From the NCBI GenBank assembly GCA_946405645.1, contig CAMJHW010000039.1:1-11279 (forward strand): DNA of 11,279 bases, written 5' to 3'. The stretch's first letter is position 1; each line of letters opens with the position of its first letter. The DNA comes from an uncultured Bacteroidales bacterium (GTDB lineage: Bacteria; Bacteroidota; Bacteroidia; Bacteroidales; UBA932). Below the pieces are notes generated by a model, which was not told the DNA's origin, searched no databases, and saw only the letters and a list, made by a program, of their open reading frames with translations. The position numbers were made by a program, and so were the translations under genes. Below are positions 6,782 to 11,279 of the stretch, piece after piece.

Positions 6782-6789
6782 CAAAGATA
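6782..6789 (-). promoter_or_regulatory. -7 promoter element of the metal-uptake operon
   Basis: Reads TATCTTTG on the minus strand, an exact TAnnTTTG match, five bases before the ATG at 6776. This is the same element and the same spacing as in front of the MATE operon, again pointing to a leaderless message. It also argues that the in-frame GTG at 6782 is not used, because it would lie upstream of the transcription start. No clear -33 element and no metal-responsive operator is recognisable in the 49-base gap. Confidence 0.6.
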
Positions 6790-6825
6790 GGATAAAAAAG
6801 CCATTTCTTTCCCGTTTCCCTGTTT

Positions 6826-8709
6826 TTATTTTTTCGGGCGGAGAAGGATGCAGGCGCCGCCTCCGGGGGCGAGGCGTACTGAGAGGACCGAAGAGGCGGT
6901 CACGACGGTGTCGTACGATGCGCAAGTCTCGCGGTTAGTTCGGTAGTCGGTGTCCTCGGCATCAGTGTTGACGGCTGCGTTCCAGGAGCCCTTGGGGAGG
7001 AATGACAGGGGGATGTCAATCGAACGGGCGTCCTCGTTCGTGGCTGCGGCCACGAGATAGTCGCCGTCGGCGTTCTGCCGCATCATCACTATGTATTCGC
7101 CTATCCTGCCGTCGAGTGTGACGCTCTCCTTCCACGGCTGCTTCTCGGCGGAAAGGAATTCCAACAGACGGGGATATTTCCTGTAATACTCGGGGATGTC
7201 GGGTATGACTGTAGCCCCGGACCAGGTGATCATCGTACGGGCGATTTCGGCGGTGGCCGTAGAAGGAACTTCCTGGCTGTTGTCCTTGCGGGTGGTGCGG
7301 CCCTGGTGGAGTTCCATGAAGCCGTTGTTCATGTCCACGGGCCCTGCTATCATGTTCACGAATACCGAGGTGACGAAGGTCTTGGGGTAGAATATCTGTC
7401 TTCCGTCCAACTGGGCCTTGCAGTACTCGCGGGTCACGGCGTTGGGCCAGGTGCGCATCTGTCCGAAGGGATGGACCGGGTAGTCGTGATAGTCCACCAT
7501 CAGATGGTGCTTGGCGCAAAGCGCGGTGATATTCTGGGTCTTACGGTTCTTTTCCTGAGGCGTGCCGTTCATGAAGCCGTACTTGACTCCGGCGGCTCCC
7601 CATTGCTCGTACTGGGCAAGCGTCTCCTCAATGGGATAGTTGGTGCCGGCGACGTCGTTGAGGTAGAGCCACACGCCGACGCCCTTGTCGCGCCCGTAGC
7701 GAATGATGCGCTGCACGTCGCGGGCCTTGTCACCCTTGGTGGGGTCGGAGTCCTTGGCGAACTCCGGACCGTACCAGTTGGCGTCCAGCACGAGGTGGCT
7801 GAAGCCCTGCTCTGCGGCGAAGTCAATCATCCTCGTCCAGGAGTCATAGTTCATCCCGTAATGGTAGCCGTCCCAGACCGCGCCGTCGATGCGCCAGTCC
7901 CAGAGAGCCACTCCGGGCTTCACCCAACTGAAATCGCCTTGCGGCTCGGGGTTGAGCAACTCGAGCAGATGCGAATCCACCAACCCTCCGGGGGTGGGGG
8001 AGCACATCATCACTCTCCAGGCGGAGGTATTTGGGGATCCTGCGGAAATGGTCTCGGGGATGACTTCGAATGAAGTGGAGCCGGCCGCGGAGCGCAGGCG
8101 CATCGGCCAGCCGTCGGGGCCGAGGGCGGCCTCGTGGATGGCCAGGTAGCAGTCGCCAGCGGCCTGGACAGTCATCACTGGCAGGCGTTCTCCGTCCGAT
8201 TCGCTGAGCCTCTCGGGGCCGATATTGTGTCTCTCTCCGTTGTAGAACCATGCCGTGTAGTCCCCGGCAAAGTTGAACGCTGTCCGTTCGGTCATCTCTC
8301 CGGCCGGCAGGTTCGTGAAACGGAACGCCGCCCCGTCGTCATATACGCGTACCTGCAAGGTGGCCTCGCCGAGGTCGGCAAAGGTCACGGAGATGTCACG
8401 TCCGTTGTAACGGTCCTGGACCACCGAGCGCTTGCCCCATAGGGGCTTCCACTCCTTTCTGACGCGAACCTTCTTGCCGGCAACGAGCCGGGTGGCGTTC
8501 GGCACAGACCCGGTTCCTGCAGTGAATCCTGTTCCGGACCAGTCGATGACGGTCTCCTTGTCCTTTGAGAGACTGTAAACGATCCGTCCCTCGGCATCGA
8601 TGTCAACGGAAAGGATTATGCTCCGGTCGGGAGACTTGACTTCGACAGGCTTGGACAATGCTTGGGCGTATGGCGCGAAGGCTAATAGTAGAAGGAGGAG
8701 GAATCGCAT
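6826..8709 (-). CDS. Glycoside hydrolase family 97 protein with atypical catalytic residues
   Basis: A 627-residue exported protein (signal peptide MRFLLLLLLAFAPYAQA). It has the three-part GH97 plan: an N-terminal beta-sandwich (about 20-265), a (beta/alpha)8 barrel (about 270-525) and a C-terminal beta domain (about 530-627). Family marks are AIHEAAL with E193 (calcium-ligand position in SusB), FSHLVLDANWYG at 303-313, GVWLYLN at 345-351, RTWPN at 419-423 and MIAGPVDM at 453-460. GH97 enzymes act on alpha-glucosides (inverting, SusB type) or alpha-galactosides (retaining). Here the retaining nucleophile site reads KYGF (G378), as in the inverting group. The SusB base segment HExxRPTG is HDYPVHPFG (D409). 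Three residues around the SusB acid glutamate are QLD (433-435). Substrate and activity are therefore uncertain. It is monocistronic, with its own TATCTTTG promoter. The alignment to SusB is from memory. Confidence 0.85.
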   Translation of the reverse strand: MRFLLLLLLAFAPYAQALSKPVEVKSPDRSIILSVDIDAEGRIVYSLSKDKETVIDWSGTGFTAGTGSVPNATRLVAGKKVRVRKEWKPLWGKRSVVQDRYNGRDISVTFADLGEATLQVRVYDDGAAFRFTNLPAGEMTERTAFNFAGDYTAWFYNGERHNIGPERLSESDGERLPVMTVQAAGDCYLAIHEAALGPDGWPMRLRSAAGSTSFEVIPETISAGSPNTSAWRVMMCSPTPGGLVDSHLLELLNPEPQGDFSWVKPGVALWDWRIDGAVWDGYHYGMNYDSWTRMIDFAAEQGFSHLVLDANWYGPEFAKDSDPTKGDKARDVQRIIRYGRDKGVGVWLYLNDVAGTNYPIEETLAQYEQWGAAGVKYGFMNGTPQEKNRKTQNITALCAKHHLMVDYHDYPVHPFGQMRTWPNAVTREYCKAQLDGRQIFYPKTFVTSVFVNMIAGPVDMNNGFMELHQGRTTRKDNSQEVPSTATAEIARTMITWSGATVIPDIPEYYRKYPRLLEFLSAEKQPWKESVTLDGRIGEYIVMMRQNADGDYLVAAATNEDARSIDIPLSFLPKGSWNAAVNTDAEDTDYRTNRETCASYDTVVTASSVLSVRLAPGGGACILLRPKK

Positions 8710-8733
8710 GGCGTTCAGTTTTGTTCACACTTA

Positions 8734-8741
8734 CAAAGATA
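8734..8741 (-). promoter_or_regulatory. -7 promoter element of the GH97 gene
   Basis: TATCTTTG on the minus strand, an exact TAnnTTTG match, ending 24 bases before the ATG at 8709. That leaves room for a leader of roughly 15-20 bases. No good -33 TTTG is seen at the expected distance. Confidence 0.55.
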
Positions 8742-8789
8742 AGAAAAATCCCCAAGGATATGTGTGCAATGGAACTCTTTGATTATCAT

Positions 8790-8831
8790 TTATAAACACA
8801 AAATCCCTGTCTCGAAAACAAGACAGGGATT
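8790..8831 (-). terminator. Intrinsic terminator of hsp20
   Basis: AATCCCTGTCT (8802-8812) and AGACAGGGATT (8821-8831) form a perfect 11-bp stem with an eight-base loop. In the minus-strand transcript the stem is followed by a U-rich tract (TTTGTGTTTATAA as DNA). It lies about 60 bases after the hsp20 stop and separates hsp20 from the GH97 gene. Confidence 0.8.
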
Positions 8832-8862
8832 ATTGACAAACTGCTGTATGTCAGCGGTTTAC

Positions 8863-8886
8863 ATTGCACGCCTTTGGGCGTTGCAT
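8863..8886 (-). other. Imperfect hairpin next to the hsp20 stop codon
   Basis: ATTGCACGCC (8863-8872) faces GGCGTTGCAT (8877-8886) across a four-base loop. GGCG/CGCC and TGCA/TGCA can pair, with small bulges. It begins four bases after the hsp20 stop and precedes the main terminator. It may be a 3' mRNA structure or chance. Confidence 0.3.
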
Positions 8887-8889
8887 AGG

Positions 8890-9321
8890 TTAACCGATCT
8901 CGATCTGGCGGCTGGCCGGAGTCTTGACGGTGACTTCCTTCTTAGGTAGGGTGATCTTCAGGACACCGTCGACCATTGCGGCTCCGATGCCTTCGGCCTC
9001 CACCTCGTCAGGGATGATGAACGCCTGCTTGAACGAAGCGTAAGAGAACTCGCGGCGCAGGTAGTTCTTCTTCTCGTGCTTGTCCTCGTTCTTCTTCTCG
9101 AGCGAGATGACGAGCTCGTTGTCATTCTCCAGACGTACCTTGAAGTCTTCCTTGCTCATACCGGGAGCGGCGACCTCGATCTGATAGTCCTTCTCGTTCT
9201 CGATGATGTTGACGGCCGGGGAAGCGAACTGCTTCGCGGGCGTGTAGCCCATGAAATCGTCATCGAAAATGTCATTGAAAATGCTGGGCAGCCAATACTG
9301 GTTTCTTCTTGCGGGTAACAT
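8890..9321 (-). CDS. hsp20: Small heat-shock protein, Hsp20/alpha-crystallin family
   Basis: A 143-residue chaperone that holds unfolding proteins in the cytoplasm as part of large oligomers. It shows the full family plan. A short N-terminal arm carries WLPSIFNDIFDDDF (10-23). The alpha-crystallin domain runs from about 35 to 130, with VNIIENEKDYQIEVAAPGMSKEDF and the signature AAMVDGVLKITLPK at 114-127. A C-terminal IxI tail motif (I140-E-I142 in QIEIG) docks subunits together. The length is typical and nothing is broken. The start is set by AGGAG on the minus strand (9331-9335), nine bases before the ATG, an unusually clear Shine-Dalgarno for this phylum. It has its own terminator downstream. 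Three palindromic operator-like sites lie 125-180 bases upstream and may control it by stress. Confidence 0.95.
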   Translation of the reverse strand: MLPARRNQYWLPSIFNDIFDDDFMGYTPAKQFASPAVNIIENEKDYQIEVAAPGMSKEDFKVRLENDNELVISLEKKNEDKHEKKNYLRREFSYASFKQAFIIPDEVEAEGIGAAMVDGVLKITLPKKEVTVKTPASRQIEIG

Positions 9322-9330
9322 AGCTTTAAT

Positions 9331-9335
9331 CTCCT
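9331..9335 (-). promoter_or_regulatory. Strong Shine-Dalgarno site of hsp20
   Basis: AGGAG on the minus strand, nine bases before the hsp20 ATG. Other starts in this window have no comparable purine box, so this one suggests high translation efficiency and fixes the hsp20 start codon. Confidence 0.7.
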
Positions 9336-9444
9336 ATTTTTTTAATTTCACAATCTTTTTTTCTCCCGTCATCCTGGCGGGTTCGATTATGAAACTAGCA
9401 AACGGGGGACCAATGCCGGAAACTGCACATTTGGCACGCAAAAA

Positions 9445-9502
9445 CTGACAGATTGTCACTAATCTACTGACAATCAGTCGTTTATACTGACAGTTTGTCA
9501 GT
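9445..9502. promoter_or_regulatory. Array of three TGACA-N3-TGTCA operator-like palindromes
   Basis: Site 1 is TGACA-GAT-TGTCA (9446-9458). Site 2 is degenerate: ACTGA-CAA-TCAGT (9466-9478), carrying one full TGACA half. Site 3 is ACTGACA-GTT-TGTCAGT (9486-9502), a perfect 7-bp inverted repeat. The centres are at about 9452, 9472 and 9494, close to 21 bases apart, i.e. two helical turns, so dimers bound here would sit on one face of the DNA. The array lies upstream of hsp20 and just after the end of the next gene on the same strand. A stress regulator binding here is inferred. I cannot name it. Confidence 0.6.
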
Positions 9503-9522
9503 GGAGACCATAAGGAAAACGC

Positions 9523-10182
9523 CTAATACTTGATCGACTCGAGGAAGAGACGGCGCCGCAGTTCGGGATCTATGTCCATACTGATGATGCGGTCGTCCTT
9601 CTTGATGCCATCATCCAGCCGGCAGACGTGGAGGGTGCTGATCTCCGAGAGGAAGAGCGCGCTGTACCTGCGCTCGTGCCCGCGCTGGAGCGAGCGCACG
9701 TACCTCAAAGTCTTGAGGACGTCGAAATCGCTGAGATTGTCCTTGCAGAAAACGTAGAGACCGAAGCGTTTGAAGTCGCCGTAGAAGCCGCCGACCACTT
9801 TGGCGACCTTGCTCTTCAGGACGCGCTCCATCGGGAGGGCCATAGACCAGTATTCATACTCTTTATAACCGATGTAATCGCCGTTCTCCAAGCCATATCC
9901 GTATCCTGAGCTGATGATGCGCTCCAGGTCCTCGATATTCTTGATGTCTTCGTTGGTGGCGGTGACTCCGGCCATCTCCTTGAGCAGGTGACGCGCAGCG
10001 TCCTTGCTCTGCTCCATGGCGCGCGTCACCTCGATCCCGACCTCGTGGGTCCCGTCCGGGCTCTGGAGGTCCGGCCGGTCGCTGTTGACCAGGTCCGCGA
10101 ACTCTCCGCCCAGCAGCTCCGTCAGGCAGAGCTGCGCATAGCGTTCGAAGAAACAGGTGTCGTATTTACGGTATTTGGCCAT
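9523..10182 (-). CDS. Uncharacterised protein with possible PD-(D/E)xK-like core
   Basis: A 219-residue soluble protein that I do not recognise by name. An N-terminal helix with FFERYAQ (E13) is followed by NSDRPDLQSPDG (D38) and GIEVTRAME (E51, T53). This order (E, PD, hydrophobic-ExT) resembles the PD-(D/E)xK nuclease core, with Thr in place of the usual Lys. Lysines at 123, 125 and 128 in LKSKVAKV could substitute, but that is speculation. The rest is mixed alpha/beta, with FGLYVFCKD (140-148) and RRYSALFLSEI (171-181) as likely core strands. There is no signal peptide. The ATG at 10182 is chosen because the TATATTTG promoter at 10201-10208 lies between it and the next in-frame start upstream. 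It is divergent from msrC and has no methylase, toxin or transposase neighbour, so no system can be assigned. Confidence 0.7.
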   Translation of the reverse strand: MAKYRKYDTCFFERYAQLCLTELLGGEFADLVNSDRPDLQSPDGTHEVGIEVTRAMEQSKDAARHLLKEMAGVTATNEDIKNIEDLERIISSGYGYGLENGDYIGYKEYEYWSMALPMERVLKSKVAKVVGGFYGDFKRFGLYVFCKDNLSDFDVLKTLRYVRSLQRGHERRYSALFLSEISTLHVCRLDDGIKKDDRIISMDIDPELRRRLFLESIKY

Positions 10183-10200
10183 AGTTTCGGTGCAGTTGCA

Positions 10201-10208
10201 CAAATATA
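10201..10208 (-). promoter_or_regulatory. -7 promoter element of the uncharacterised 219-residue gene
   Basis: TATATTTG on the minus strand, an exact TAnnTTTG match, with 18 bases between it and the ATG at 10182. It lies back to back with the plus-strand promoter of msrC and decides the start codon of the minus-strand gene. Confidence 0.6.
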
Positions 10209-10209
10209 A

Positions 10210-10239
10210 TTGTTTTTCAGCATAAAGATGCGTAATTTG
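10210..10239 (+). promoter_or_regulatory. Probable promoter of msrC
   Basis: TTG at 10210-10212 (-33 like) is followed after 20 bases by TAATTTG at 10233-10239, one base shorter than the TAnnTTTG consensus. The ATG lies 20 bases downstream at 10260. Spacing and position fit a Bacteroidetes housekeeping promoter, but the -7 box is imperfect. Confidence 0.45.
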
Positions 10240-10259
10240 CCGACCGAAAACTTCATACG

Positions 10260-10709
10260 ATGAAAGACAAAGAGACATTATACAAGGAGCTCCTCCCGCA
10301 AGCGCAGTCGCTGCTGGAGGGGGAGACCGACGAGGTGGCCTGCATGGCCAACCTCTCGGCGCTGCTGCATCGCGCTTTCGGGTTCTGGTGGACCGGCTTC
10401 TACAGGGTGGCAGGAGATGAACTGGTGCTTGGTCCTTTCCAGGGTCCGGTAGCCTGCATCCACATCCCGTACGGCCGCGGAGTCTGCGGCACTGCGTGGC
10501 AGCGGGGCGAGATCGTCGTCGTCCCCGACGTAGAGGAGTTCCCGGGCCACATCGCCTGCAGCTCGGAGAGCCGCAGCGAGATCGTGGTCCCGGTCTGGCG
10601 CGGCGGCCGCGTCGCCGCTGTCCTCGACATCGACAGCCGCGAACTCGCCACCTTTGACGACACTGACCGCAAATACCTCGAACTTATAGTAGAGACCGTC
10701 TTCAAGTGA
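10260..10709 (+). CDS. msrC: Free methionine-(R)-sulfoxide reductase (GAF-type, fRMsr)
   Basis: A 149-residue single GAF-domain cytoplasmic enzyme that reduces free L-methionine-(R)-sulfoxide to methionine with thioredoxin, as part of repair after oxidative stress. Recognisable segments are FWWTGFYRV (42-50), LGPFQGPVACIHIPYGRGVCGTAW (57-80), VPDVEEFPGHIACSSESRSEIVVPV (88-112) and VLDIDS (121-126). Three cysteines, C66, C76 and C100, are spaced 10 and 24 apart. This is exactly the spacing of C84, C94 and C118 in the E. coli enzyme (YebR/MsrC), so C100 should be catalytic and the other two resolving. The length is slightly below the E. coli protein. It stands alone, divergent from the 219-residue gene, and ends at a strong terminator. 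Confidence 0.94.
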   Translation: MKDKETLYKELLPQAQSLLEGETDEVACMANLSALLHRAFGFWWTGFYRVAGDELVLGPFQGPVACIHIPYGRGVCGTAWQRGEIVVVPDVEEFPGHIACSSESRSEIVVPVWRGGRVAAVLDIDSRELATFDDTDRKYLELIVETVFK

Positions 10710-10724
10710 GGTTATGGATAAATG

Positions 10725-10757
10725 AAAAGGCCGCGGGAAACCCCGCGGCCTTTTCTT
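10725..10757. terminator. Strong bidirectional intrinsic terminator
   Basis: AAAAGGCCGCGGG (10725-10737) and CCCGCGGCCTTTT (10742-10754) form a 13-bp stem, nine pairs of it G/C, around an AAAC loop. It is followed by TCTTTAT on the plus strand, and the AAAA arm supplies a U-run on the minus strand. It sits between the convergent msrC and GH8 genes and can end both. Confidence 0.93.
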
Positions 10758-10775
10758 TATACTTGTGTCCCCGGA

Positions 10776-11279
10776 CTATTTGGCGGGTTCGATGACGCGG
10801 TAGTGGCCGCTCAGGTGCATGAATGCGAAGAGGCGGAGGATGCCGTCATAGTAGGCGTCGAAGTAGCCGTCGGCATAGGGCTCGTTCTTGGAGTCCCAGA
10901 GGCGCTGGACGAACTCGCGCGAGATCTCGTTGTCGGCGGCGAGGGAGACCGCGGCTGTGGTGGCCACGAGGCCCACCGAGTGGCGTGTGCCGCGTCCCTG
11001 GTAAGGACCCATGCCCGCCGGCATCGCGAACTCGACATCGGTGCCGTCTACGTTATACTGGTCGGCGAAGTCGTCGATGCCCTTGGAGTAGAAGAACGCC
11101 TGGATGGTGTTGGCGTAGTTGGTCTGCCATTCACGGTCGGCGCAGGCCCAGGAGTAATCCAAGGCGATGTTCATTGGCACTCTCCAGGAGTCGAAGCGGA
11201 AAGCGGGTTTGTTGACCCTGCCGCCCCAGGAGGGGGTCTGGATGTAGGAACCGTCGAAATTGTTGGTGTCGGGATTCAG
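10776..11279 (-). CDS. Glycoside hydrolase family 8 (exo-oligoxylanase-like), C-terminal part
   Basis: The last 167 codons of a gene whose 5' part lies beyond the right edge of the window; the frame is open to the edge. GH8 enzymes are inverting (alpha/alpha)6-barrel glycosidases acting on xylan, beta-glucan or chitosan. The visible part starts with LNPDTNNFDGSYIQTPSW and then FRFDSWRVPMNIALDYSW, the conserved GH8 segment whose DxWR aspartate is the general base. Next comes YQGRGTRHSVGLVATTAA, then the terminal YYDGILRLFAFMHLSGHYRV. The FDSWRVPMNIALDYSW form is closest to what I recall for reducing-end xylose-releasing exo-oligoxylanases, so xylo-oligosaccharides are the likely substrate. The signal peptide and the general acid cannot be judged because they lie outside. 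It ends just after the shared terminator, convergent with msrC. Confidence 0.88.
   Translation of the reverse strand: MNPDTNNFDGSYIQTPSWGGRVNKPAFRFDSWRVPMNIALDYSWACADREWQTNYANTIQAFFYSKGIDDFADQYNVDGTDVEFAMPAGMGPYQGRGTRHSVGLVATTAAVSLAADNEISREFVQRLWDSKNEPYADGYFDAYYDGILRLFAFMHLSGHYRVIEPAK

Noticed and set aside
6777..6782. GTG start for the Cys/His-rich protein
   Set aside because: It overlaps the TATCTTTG promoter box, so it would not be transcribed from that promoter. The ATG six bases further on gives a normal signal segment.
9366..9382. CCCG/CGGG inverted repeat as a terminator
   Set aside because: Only four outer pairs plus two inner ones with a mismatch. It lies far beyond the end of the preceding gene and in the hsp20 leader.
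9386..9413. E. coli-like promoter TTGGTC-N16-CATAAT before hsp20 on the minus strand
   Set aside because: The fit is partial and Bacteroidetes rarely use this type. I could not find a convincing TAnnTTTG box either, so the hsp20 promoter is left open.
9445..9502. Repeated TGACA/TGTCA units as a CRISPR-like array or as terminator stems
   Set aside because: The units are 13-17 bases with spacers of under 10 bases, far too short for CRISPR. The stems are 5-7 bp with three-base loops, too weak for a standard terminator, though a T-run does follow site 1 on the minus strand.
10183..10278. Upstream extension of the 219-residue protein by 32 codons
   Set aside because: The extension crosses the TATATTTG promoter element and the start of the divergent msrC gene, and the extra residues look unlike the rest of the protein.
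9523..10709. A restriction-modification or toxin-antitoxin unit around the nuclease-like gene
   Set aside because: The neighbours are msrC and hsp20. There is no methyltransferase, specificity subunit or small antitoxin frame next to it.

Overview
The window reads as a chromosomal piece from a moderately GC-rich member of the Bacteroidales, probably gut or rumen associated. Several starts are preceded by the Bacteroidetes -7 promoter element TAnnTTTG (TATCTTTG at 3806-3813, 6782-6789 and 8734-8741; TATATTTG at 10201-10208). The gene content fits too: GH97 and GH8 glycosidases, a TonB-dependent receptor of a Bacteroidetes type, and mostly weak Shine-Dalgarno signals. I see no rRNA, tRNA, CRISPR array, insertion sequence or phage gene.

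Layout from left to right. (1) 21-299 (+): a small lipoprotein that looks like a nitroreductase with two internal stretches missing. (2) 344-3800 (-): a tight three-gene operon, read in the order MATE efflux transporter, DUF3737 beta-helix protein, MalY/PatB-type C-S lyase. The genes are only 3-4 bases apart. (3) 3841-6776 (-): a likely metal (perhaps copper) handling operon, read as a small secreted Cys/His-rich protein, a TonB-dependent outer-membrane receptor, and a secreted one-domain HMA metal-binding protein. (4) 6826-8709 (-): a divergent secreted GH97 glycosidase. (5) 8890-9321 (-): an Hsp20 small heat-shock protein with its own terminator and, upstream, an array of palindromic operator-like sites. 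(6) 9523-10182 (-): an unrecognised 219-residue protein with a possible nuclease-like core, divergent from (7) 10260-10709 (+), a free-methionine-(R)-sulfoxide reductase that ends at a strong bidirectional terminator. (8) 10776-11279 (-): the C-terminal part of a GH8 enzyme, probably a xylo-oligosaccharide-releasing exo-oligoxylanase, cut by the window edge.

The region is mostly standalone units rather than one large locus. Two multi-gene units stand out. The MATE-DUF3737-PatB operon pairs a membrane exporter with a PLP enzyme for sulfur amino acids and a cytoplasmic beta-helix of unknown role. In the receptor operon a periplasmic HMA protein probably takes up metal delivered by the receptor. 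Oxidative and protein stress are represented by fRMsr and Hsp20. The strongest unexplained non-coding signals are the spaced palindromes upstream of hsp20 (9445-9502), the hairpin between the first two genes of the metal operon (6302-6334), and a perfect 14-bp inverted repeat inside the receptor gene (5408-5458).
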